DNA from: Lineus longissimus
Lineage: Eukaryota > Nemertea > Pilidiophora > Heteronemertea > Lineidae
Assembly (NCBI RefSeq): GCF_910592395.1
Contig: NC_088314.1
Span: forward strand, 5,270,001 to 5,334,000
Length of the DNA stretch: 64,000 bases
Direction: 5' to 3'
Each line of letters opens with the position of its first letter. Position 1 is the first letter of the stretch. Shown here in pieces: positions 35,828-47,100 of this stretch. Below the pieces are notes generated by a model. The model was not told where the DNA came from and did no database searches. It saw nothing but the letters and a program-made list of their open reading frames with translations. The position numbers and the translations under genes are program-made.

Positions 35828-37611
35828 GTCCAAGAACAGCTGATAGCATAATAAAAACAACAGGATTAAAAAAACATTGTACACAGTGAATAACTAAAGT
35901 CTTAGTTATCAGAGTTTCAATGCGATCGGCCTAAATACCAATTCTTGTTCTCATTTAAACATGAAATGCGGTTGCGATTAATTCCCAGAATCTGATAGTT
36001 GATCAAACCTCTTGAAAATAATGCTGGACTTGCATTACTAGTTTGCTGAAAACATACTCCATGGTGAAAATAGGTAAGCCTTAGTCAACTGAGTCTTTCT
36101 CACACATATTACCAATAGGTCGTTTAGTTCTTTTTCATCCAAAATCAGGCAATTGTGTGAGGTTTGCATGGTGTGATTTTGGCAGGTTTTAAATTTTAGA
36201 TACAGACTATTGAACCCATAACTGACCATGCAGGCAAGAATCATATCATTCAGACTCACCATTGAGGGTGGGGCTAAATGACATGGGAATAACATGCTCA
36301 ATAGTAATGATTGGGGTGTGTGTGTGCATTTCCAGCATCATTCAAACATAAAGAATGCTCAGAAGCACAAAAGAGAAACTGCCAGCTAGTTACTACAATC
36401 AATGGTACTAACAATATATATACGGTATATGTTTCTTTACAAGTGTTCAAATGGACAAAGCATGTTTCTAAATCATAAAAAAACACAGCAGCCATTTTTC
36501 ATGCATTTTTTCTTTTGTCACAAGTTCTGAGAGAATATGTTTAACATAAGATCAATACCACATATATGAAATGTGTCATAGTTATACATGTATACTCATT
36601 CTGAGATCATCTTTGTCCTATAAGTTAAATGTAAAGGCTAATGTGAGGAATTGTCTAGTTACCTCATCAATGACAAAATCATTTTGACAGGATTCTCTAA
36701 GTAAGTGATTTTGGTTATAATTATTGAATGCTTATAGCAAGTATGTGTACTATACATACTTGGACGTAGTCTTCAAATTAGGCAAGATAAGAATCATTTT
36801 TCAACCGTCGCAATTGTTGTTTTCTTGTGCTTTTAAAACCATGAAGAGAATATTTTGAGGTATCATGACAATTATTAGACATTTTGACATGAATATTGTC
36901 AAATATTATTTTCAGTGCTCTTGTCCAAGGAAAATGCAACAGCTAGCAAAATCCAGTGGCATTATGCCTGACTCTTTTCAAAGAAGATACAGTGACAATT
37001 GTAAATCACTCATTGCAAATGATGTTACATAAAATGATTCCACTTAAATATCTACCAAAGTTGCTAAAACTTTACTAGTGTACATTTCATTAATAAGTGC
37101 GGACATCATAATGACCTTCTGCCAAGGTCAATGTATGACCTTATGTCAAGGTCAAAATATGGCCTTGAGGTCAATGGTTCAGTGTGAGGACTGAGTGACA
37201 CCCTGTGTACAAGGCGCCACAAATGGACAGATGAATACATGAAATTTACAACAATTTTACTCCTTTTTGTCATGGGAATAAAAAGGGGTCGTTGATCTGA
37301 CACACCGTACAGTAGTTGACATGACAAAGTAGCATTACACGTACATATCATAAAAGTTTCATATTCGCCCACTAACTGCCGCAAAGATGAAACTTTATCA
37401 AGCAATCAGGACATGCTATGGGAATTTTTCGTTCAAAAGAACTTCAAGATTGGTGCCAAAACGTGGTTTCTTTCTAATAAACCAATAGACCAATACCTGA
37501 ATTCAAACTTCCTTTAATAGAATAATTCCCATAAAATATCCCAAGTTGGCAAATTTTTTTAGATGTATGAATAAATGTACCAGCCTTGAAATCCCAGGGA
37601 GACGTCTAGGA

Positions 37612-37677
37612 AACAGAAAATGAACTAGTCTTGTTGGTGCATATAAATGTACAAACATGTCTAGTTCATTTTCTGTT
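37612..37677. ncRNA. Candidate small hairpin (pre-miRNA-like)
   Basis: Perfect 17-bp arms (37612-37628 and 37661-37677, AACAGAAAATGAACTAG and its complement) extend with few mismatches to about 27 bp around a loop of about 12 nt, 66 nt in all. Size and shape fit a microRNA precursor, but a small MITE relic is an equal alternative. Confidence 0.3.
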
Positions 37678-40600
37678 TTGTAGGAAGCTCCTCCGGTCTT
37701 TTAAGGATGACAGATTATCATATCATCTCCCCCTTTTGAATGCTAGATGCTATCTTAATAATTTACAATGACACTTGATCATGTGATAAAATGACCAATA
37801 TATGTGTCCCCATTCAGCATCCAAATTTTTTTGCATTAGAATTTACAAAGTTCTGGTACACTAAGACTAAATAATTAGAAATACCTTAACTACGGCCTTG
37901 AGTATTGTTACATAATATGAAAGCGTTTGTGTCATGATAATAAATATACAGATTTCAAATATACAGTACGATGCATTGTCACATACACATAATTTATATG
38001 TACTTACATGTTATCAAGCAATTTGTGAGCCCATTTTGACCTGGGAAGGATTTCTGAGAAATTAAAGGAAATGTCTCATCCGAATTAAGACCCTCCCATA
38101 CTAGCCTGAGAGCACATAGGACTTGATTTTACCCATCTTTGATTTAAAATCCAAATTTCCAAGCCAAAACCTTTTGAGAAATCTGACCATATCAATATAT
38201 TCACAGTTAAACATCAGGGGCTGATGAAAATGCTAAGATTTGAGCTTTTAAGGATCTCTGGAACTCGGACTAAATAACTGGGTGTTAATTTACACCTCCG
38301 CATTTTGGAAGCATTTCATGAAACAATTCCTTTAATCGGCGTAATTCTACTTCAGGGCAAATTGGTCTGATACGTGGATTATCAATGAATAATAGCAATA
38401 AATGACCAACTTCTACATCTACCGACTAGATTCTCTACAACAGATTTTGGGGACTATGACATAACAAAATTCATCAACTATATATATGGTAGGACAACGG
38501 TACATATGAATGTCGCGTTAGTGAAGGTGAAGACAACTAGACTTAGAAGTGTCGCAATATGCCAATAGAACTAACTGATGTTAGATCTTTCAGAGATTTC
38601 AATATCAGAGAGAAGGATAGAATGTAAGGTAAAGTGATACAATAACAGCCACTTCGAGTCGGCCTTAAGTGTAGATAAACAGCTGGTATTCACATCTACG
38701 GACAGCTGAGACTATAATTGTTAAAGTTTAAAAGTCTGGTAGGCTTTTGCCTGAGCTAAGAATGGCCCATCTGGCCAGAGCTAACAGCCCGATGTACAGC
38801 ATTTTGTGACAAGGAGAATCGCTCTGGTCCATCCCATTAGTATAATTGTACTGTGCATCATGACTATACTTGTACCACCTTACCTTACATCCGCTGCAAT
38901 TCATTGCCATAGAAGTGAACACACCATATTTGAATTTATATACAAAATCAGGACCTAAATTCAAATTCTCAGCCTCCTAATTAATCAATGCTTTACTAAT
39001 GCTTAGGATACTAAATGTCGGCCGTGAGCAATATCTGCCTCTATAAACATATAAAACTGAACACAAGCGCTAATTTAGTAAAATATTGGCAGTATAGTGT
39101 AAAAAAATTATAAATCATGTTCATATAAACAAGCTACTAATATGGATGTGTGAAGCATCAAATCAATTTCAAGACATTCAATCCATTTCAATTTTGTTCA
39201 ATTACATCGATATAACTTCAACTGCTTTCAGTTTCTGTTTGTGACGTTTAGTGGCAGGTGGTCCAGCTATACTCCTTCAACTGAAAAGAGCTTCAAAATG
39301 ACTGCAAAAACCTCGATCAAGATGGTATATCGCAAATGACTGGTCATTCATTACGTGATATACAGGGTGTATCTAAATTACTGTGATCAAAAGATTTTTC
39401 TGGACTTAAGTCACTTATCGATTCATTTTATCCTTTTTGATTGACCCAAGACATGTATATCATAAAACGTCATATACATATAGCACGTGGCACACATTCT
39501 TTAACAAAATTTAGATGCAATTCCAAGCAACATTCAATGAACTTGTCTGGCAAAACACCTCTGCTATCTATCATTGAGTATTTTCCTGATGATTTAGCTA
39601 AACTAATAAATAGAAAATTTATACAAGATTTATGTAAACAATTCTTATCAAACAAAACAAAACTGGATAGAAGGAAAATGTGACACACCTTTTCAAGGCC
39701 TACCACCTATTGCACATAGTATTTCCGATCAGGCTCATCAGTAGGCCTATCGAGGATCCTATACGTTTTGTATTGAAACTTTCTTTTCGTTGCAGCATAT
39801 CCGCCATGCAGACCACACCAAACTTTTACAAAAGTTGTTCAAAGTTAGAGCAACTTTTTTTAATGATATACACTCATTTGGCATCAGCTGCAGGGCCAAT
39901 ATGTGGATCTGATACTTTTCTAGTTGAAGGTGGCAAATTTACAAAAGCTACACTCAGTGCATAAAATATTCATGGTATATATATAGCCTATTGTTCATTT
40001 CACCAAAAACTGGCTTTAACCCTGATACTGTAACGGTTTTGGGTAAAATTTCCGAATCTATATCTCTCACCAAAGGAGGTAACTGATGTCACTTGAGTTA
40101 ATCTCTGCGCCCTGACACAGTCATTTCTAAAAAATCAAATCCTTTACAGGGAATTTAAAACCATTTAAGGGTAAAGTGTACATTGGCAAGGTAACATATT
40201 GAAATTTCAACAATTCTTGCAAAGGATAACACAAATAAACATGCACTGATGAGGCTGAAGAAACAAAATTACAAATTTAGTTTCATCGAAATCAGAGATA
40301 GATATAACAAACCTATGCTGAAGTTGAATGATTTGATGATATTACTCCCTGTGAATCTATGTGACGTACATTTTACCCCCTCAAAGACTGAGTTTGTCTA
40401 CAGCCTGATATTTGAGCCCGTGGCAGACTTAAGCAACTGATTTTTGTTACATATACAACAAATACTGTGCCGACAGATTTATACACCAGAGGGGAGACAA
40501 CTTTTCTTAGGCCTGTTACAGGTAAATTAGGCCTTTGTACAGGTATCTTGCCCACAGCTGGCTTAAACGCATTGACACAGTATATTGCCAATCTATCGCA

Positions 40601-40896
40601 TCACATGAGACAACAATTATCGCAACGTTGTACAACAAAGATACAGCCATGCTTTCAATCATTAAGCATAGGCAGCAACAAGAAAATTGCCTGCGGTAAA
40701 GCTAATTTCATTGCACAGCGCTGCCACAAAAATTGCCTGTCACTGCAAAAAAATTGCTAAAAGCTGTTCCCCTCAGTGTTCAGTTACTGAGAACTTTGAG
40801 TGGACACACCTTGAGATCTGAATTAAATCCCATAACTCCGTTCTTGAAGAGAAAGATAAGCAACGTCCCCCAAAATGAATGACACAACTGCCACGA

Positions 40897-41113
40897 TCAT
40901 ACAAAGGTCGACAAAGCAGACGGTGAGTTCATATCGGGCGTGGCCTCAATTTTCTTGCCGCCATATTGGCCAATAAAAGAACCGTCCTCGTTGAATTTAC
41001 ACGGGTCAGTTTCGGCGTATTCGGACATACTATCCGAGTCGCTCGCATCGACTTTCATAGCACTGTCTATCGATCCCGAGCTCTTCGCGATATCAGGCTG
41101 ATCCCGTTCGCCA
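40897..41113 (-). CDS. Nrg: Neuroglian distal alternative tail exon (B) with FIGQY
   Basis: Phase-2 acceptor (TTCACTAG), 72 codons including stop. It encodes [49 protein letters not shown] and a terminus ending SALSTFV. The FIGQY tyrosine is the ankyrin-binding switch in L1-family proteins. It competes with exon A for the donor at 42924. The terminal STFV has the form of a class I PDZ ligand (S/T-x-hydrophobic), which exon A lacks; PDZ binding is an inference. Confidence 0.9.
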
Positions 41114-44100
41114 CTAGTGAAAGAGAACATTGAAAACAATTAGAAATTAAAAACGGCCAAAAAGCTCTCTCTATTGGTGTGACTAAGTACCTTTAAATGT
41201 AGTGAATGGTGGACTCGATGGAGTATAATCTGTGGGCGTCGAATCGGGTTCGTATCTCTTGCCGCCATATTGGCCGATAAATGAGCCGTCTTCGTTGAAT
41301 TTACTAGGGTCTGTTTCGGCGTATTCTGACATGCTATCAGTATCACTTGCATCCAGTTTCAATGCACTCTCTATCGAACCATGACTTTTGCCGAACACAG
41401 GATCCCGCTCTGAACTGTGAGGTGAAAAAAATTGGGCGTTAGAAATCAGAAGCATGCAAGACAAGGCAAAGCACTCCCTCTATTAACCAAGCACCAAACC
41501 ATTAGAAATACAGCCAAATCTACTAGGAGACTCACCAAAGAAAAATCTACTTTTTACAGTCAATTAGTCAAGAATTTGTTTTCTATTGTACAGGGTGTCC
41601 CATGTCATTGCAGATTTCCTCGGTGCAAGTTCTTTTATGCTTGGACACGAGTATCATAACATGAAAGTTATAGCACTGGAGGGATCGAGGCCAGTCACAA
41701 TAATTTGGGACACTCAAATCGAAAACTGGTGACTTGTATATTTTTTTCTTTGCTGCTTATCGAAAATGCAAGCTCAGCCCGAGTGTTAGAAATGGAGCCG
41801 AAAAACACAAAATGCGGTGGCCAAAAACAGAGCATGAATGAAATACAACATGAGGTTAATTAATTTCAGTAGTCAGCTAAATAGTTATCGAACTTTTGTA
41901 CTACCACTATAGAATTATAGAGTTGTCAAGGTTCTATATAAACTTTAAACCGATTGAAAATAAAATCCTGTATACAAGAATGACATTTTACTATACTGGA
42001 AAAATCTGACTTCTAAAAGTCAAACGTCCTATTTAAATGATATTAACTTAGAATGGCAATATCAAAATTACAATTTAATTCTAAATAGCTGGGAACATGC
42101 AGGAATGGTCACTAGTACTTTTCAAACAATTGGCAAATATTCAAAATGCACGAAGTGTCAGCTGTTTCAACATTCCGTCATGCTTTAGAATAAAGTCAGT
42201 TAGACTTGACAGTGCCAGAGAAATAAGAATAATGCTTCATTGATTAATAAGATCAAGAGTAAATATTCTTGATAAAATACATGTCTGCATTTCATGCAAT
42301 TTGCTGTTAGATATACATGTAAGTAGAAGAAATGTATTTTTCACATTAGTACACTGTCCACTTAAACCTCTCAGTAGGCTGACATGCAAAATTGGTCTTC
42401 AGAATGAACTGGGATCCAGACACCCACAAGTGTACTTTGCATTATAAAACTGCTCCTTCCAACAGTTAACGAGCCCAAATCATTTGCACTTCAAGAAGAA
42501 CGGTTGAAATCAATGAATGCATTTTGCAGCAACTCTAACTAGGGATGCAGGATACAAGCATTGTAGCTACACTGAGACCTCTTTAACGACTGAGCGGAAA
42601 TTTCAAGGTGACGTCATCACAAGAACGTATGCCATTTGGTACATCAAAAATTGGCATCACAGAACCATGTGGTGTATGTTATCGTCGGTGGAACAACAAC
42701 AGTTAAGCAATGTGAGGTGATTGAAGTCAACCATGCATGACGTTGACCACGAATAAGGCACATGTTAGTGACAGACAGCAGTGTCAGCAAGGTCATGAAT
42801 TGACGACCAAAATGGATGTCAGAATGATGTCACTATTGATGATGTCAGGTATGATTTATGATTTTGCTGTTTTCCACTTAGTCATTAAAGATCTCCATTG
42901 ATTCGTCTCACCCCAATACTTACTCCCTCATGTATTCACCAAACTTAGCTTCATCGGTTGGTTCAAACTCTCGCCCACGCAGCTTCTCCTTCTCTTGAAC
43001 TGAAAGAAATGCAGAATTTGATAAGGTTGTGCATGAGTTCTAGGGAAACTTGAGATGCTTTGAGATACTATTGGGTGTCATATTCATAACGTTTTGGATA
43101 CAGGACGAGTTTTCTTGAGGTAAATGCAATCACTTCTGTATGCAAATCTACAACTTCAGCATCAATATCACCATGAGTATTTCATACTACTCACCAGGGT
43201 ATTTTCCACCCCTGTTCCTCTTAAGGATACACACAACTATGAGAATGAGGAGAAGCAGGGCTATAGCGACCATCATTCCTATAAACCACCCAGCCTTCGC
43301 GACATTGCCTACAACTGCAGCTGGAAGGAAACAAGAGAATAATGGATTAAAGGGACAACTTCGGCGCGGGGTTTAGGTGCCCCTATAATACCCCTTTGGT
43401 GAGGATCCAAGAGGCATGCCCCCACTGGCACCCTGCTCATTTCAGTGTGATTGATTAATGATTCTAGCAATTGCTGCGAAGTAGCTTTGGACATGCCTAG
43501 CAAATTTCAGGGGTCTACGGTTACATTTTGCTCTACATTGCAGTTGAAGGAGTTTTTAGTGATACTGTTCGGAGAAGGGGTCCTGCTGGATGCCCCTTTC
43601 GTATCGAAAACGAAAATACATTTATAGCAGGCTGTCTTACCATATCCTGCAGTTGTCACCTCCTTGAGATCAGTGATGGCCTCTTGATTTCGGCCATTCG
43701 TAGTCATGATACGGACCTCATACCGAGTCCCAGGCTCCAACCCTGTTATATTGGACCACATTGTGTCCGTCACGGGAGGCTGCTTGGTCCATTCTACTTG
43801 GCCTAGAAAGAGATAAGAGCAAAGCTATGAATACTCTGGAATTTCCCAAGGTGTTCTTTAGAAAACTCAATGCATATTTTGACATGTTTAAAACCATGAC
43901 AGAGCAAAGCAAGTGTTGACAATTTGTTCATTATCCACTTATCCACCATCATTAAAGCCAAACATCTTGCTCCACTATGCACCTCAGCCAAGCACACAGT
44001 ATCTATATTTATTTTCACCTTGAAAGCAGCATTCTCTAGCTTACTCAGTTATTACAGTATCGTATTTGTTTGCATTGTTAGCGAGATGTACAGATCAGTT

Positions 44101-47100
44101 AGCTAGGCTACTGGTGAAATCAAAGGCTATGCAACCACTGACGTGACGGAGCCAAGAGCAAAGAAATGTGGAAATGTTGTCCTAGGTAGAGAAAGAGAAA
44201 CTCCTTATGCAATATGTTAGCTTGATGTGACATTACATGTTACCACTGAGGCAGGACAGCAAAGACTACATATAAGAATATTTAGTCAACTTACCAGTTT
44301 TTCTATAATGTAAAACAAATGTTTCTCTCTGGCCGTCCACAGAGACAGGGACCCACGTTACATTCACAACAGTCTCACCAATGTTGGTGAAGGTAAAGTC
44401 TGGAGGAATGGGTGCTGTAATGGAAAATGGTAAAGGTTATAATAAAGTTGCTAATGTCATGGATGGTAATAATGTCTGACAGTATTGGAGCTGTAATGGA
44501 AAATGGTAAAGGTTATGATGATGATGCTGATGTCATGGTTAATGGTAATGTCTGGATGGAGGAATGGGAGATGTAATGGAAAATGGTAAAGGTTATGATG
44601 ATGCTGCTGATGTCATGGTTAATGGTAATGTCTGGAGGAATGGGAGATGTAATGGAAAATGGTAAAGGTTGCAATGCAAGAAAATGAGAAGCTGCTTATG
44701 TCATGGTTAATGGTAATGTATGACAGTATTGGAGCTGTTATGGGAAATGATAATCAATTGGTGATACAAGAGAAAGGGAGATTTTTTATATGTAATCAGG
44801 AATGAAAGTGTGGTAATACTTGAAGCCATCAAAAATACAGCAATTAGATGTTATGTTACTTTCTCATACTGTTGTTTATGTATAAATGCTTTTGATCTTG
44901 TTTACCTGGGCAAATCAAGCAACCTCGTGAACTCAAGTATAAAACATGATCTGTGTTATGATTGGTGATAAACAGAAAAGACAAATTGGCTATCCTGAGT
45001 TATAATAATATCTAGAGGAATTCATTTGATCATCTCTTTTATGAACACTGTTGATGCATTACATTTGTTCATAGGAAGATCATTGGATGAACACCCGGTT
45101 ACAAACCACACTGAAGTAAAGTCCCCAGCGAACAACATTATACATCATACCAGTCTTAAACATTATACATTAATTGACTAAGATATTTCATATTCACATG
45201 GAACCTTTAGATAACTCTATCCATACATAAATATAGCCCAAGCTATTGACTATCCTGCAAACAGCAGATGCAATGCAACAGTAAACACATGGGCAGAAAA
45301 CGAGTCAAGAAATGATACGCCGTTTTAAAAAAGCATCAGTTTTCTTTGCACTTGTTCATGGTTCACAAACTGGGTTTAGAACCTGTACATGCACAAGGTG
45401 GCAACAAACACACAAGGTTGCTGAAGGTGTATGATGGCTTCTACATCTCGCCTGTGTGCCACTTAACCACTGGCTGAGTGAGTGGGAGGCCCAGGTGCAA
45501 TACCCGACCAGTAATAGTATAGACTAAACTTAAGCAAAATATATTGCTTGTTTAATATAAATAAATGAGGTGCAGTTGTAAATATGTACGAGTTGGCTTT
45601 GACTGGCCCTGCTCTTGATACGGCTAAAATTCTCTTGAGTTTGATAACTCATGAGTTAAATCTCCCTAAGCAACAAACTGCATCAGATGTGCAAGAGAGA
45701 TCAACGCATCACCCACTGATAATCCTAATCGCATCAAGACTTTCCATTTAACAATACGCCTCGCAGCTGATATGTGATCAATAATCTTAACAAGAGTAGA
45801 TTGACGTCAATGTAGGATTCTATAGCACGTAATGTCTCCCATGTCGACAAAGTCTGCCAATGATGTTCTTTTGGTTTTTTTATTGTATAAGACTGTTCAC
45901 CTGATCCCTGACAGACTGAGCCACTGTGACAGGCAACTGAGACTTCCATCTAAGGGAAAATGTATTAATGTATCATTTAACCCATGTCTTAGCCAAAACC
46001 CTACATGACCGCCCCCACCCCTCATATCAACAACTTCTATGAACCGAATGTTTTTCTTTACACTGTTTTCGAATGCTCCTTTTACTTGGTACCTAGGCCA
46101 ACCTAGCCGTCTCAGTAAACACGTTCTAGGAGTACGTCAGAAAGGTCTCCTACTACAACCTAAAGATTCAGGATTTTGAGAAATATAGAGCCAACCCAAT
46201 AAATCTCTCCTGTTCAGAAAAACCCTTTGAAGCCATTTGCCCTTGGGTTGAACTATATGGTGCGATTTGAGAGATGCTAAGTCAAGGGGGGAATAAATGT
46301 GAGATCTTACGTGGTTCAGTTACGCTCTGTGCTGTAATCTGCAAAATGGCTACCGCTACGGTGAATACAGTTAGTTCGGTAGCTAGCCAAGACATTTTGT
46401 AATAGACTGTCTGTCTCCGTCACGTCAAAATTACACTGTCAAGGCTTGACGATATCAAGAATACTCGTATCCACTAGGTATGGATTACTCCACTATCAAG
46501 TAATAATCAGTATCAGGCAAAATACTTCAAAATCACTGAGCTGTACTATAAAATGTAGAAACAAATCCTTCAAGAATTCAACAAGAAATTCCATAAAGCG
46601 TATGGTACTATCTTCAAAAGCTTGACAAAGGGTTGTTAAAAATACTACAACAACTTCAACCACTTGTTGTTATCACAATCATATATGCCAAATTGTCAGC
46701 CACAAGAATACTCCGGCCAGATAGCTCTCAACCAGTTGTCAGAATATTTAATCCTTAGTGGTGTACCGAACTCCAAGACTCCAGGCAAAATGCAGGTAAA
46801 AGCAGATGTGCCATCTGGGGAATGAATCCTCCCGAGCTATTACTAGGCGAAAGCTAAAACTCGCATAAAATGAAGTGTTTCACATCAGCTCTTCTTATAT
46901 TTATCAGCTCAGTTAAGAACTTCGGTGAGATTCTTCTGTCGACAGTCGGGAAAAAATTAGTTTTTGTACTTCCAATCAATCAGTTAGAATCTGAAAGTTG
47001 CCAATGCAGAAATAGATGGAAATGTGGTGATCCCACCTTTGGAGTTGTGTACCAGAAGTATATGATTTGGTGCATCAAATTTACACAGTATCAGTCACCT

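Larger units (their letters stand above)
35550..40896. other. Long non-coding stretch, possible 3' UTR of the neuroglian gene
   Basis: No exon with protein similarity is visible on either strand over 5.3 kb. Frames of 60-95 residues at 39441-40760 are AT-rich and unrecognised. The only minus-strand AATAAA I found here is at 35822-35827, just outside the satellite, so a very long 3' UTR of the minus-strand gene is possible. One notable hairpin lies at 37612-37677. Confidence 0.4.

Noticed and set aside
39441-40760. Chain of plus-strand frames (80, 94, 63 and 97 residues)
   Set aside because: No splice sites or similarity connect them; AT-rich composition alone could open them.
45734-45949. 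Possible extra exon between the orphan signal exon and FN3-5 (minus, AG at 45950 and GT near 45899)
   Set aside because: Its 50-nt length would leave the wrong phase for joining 44414.
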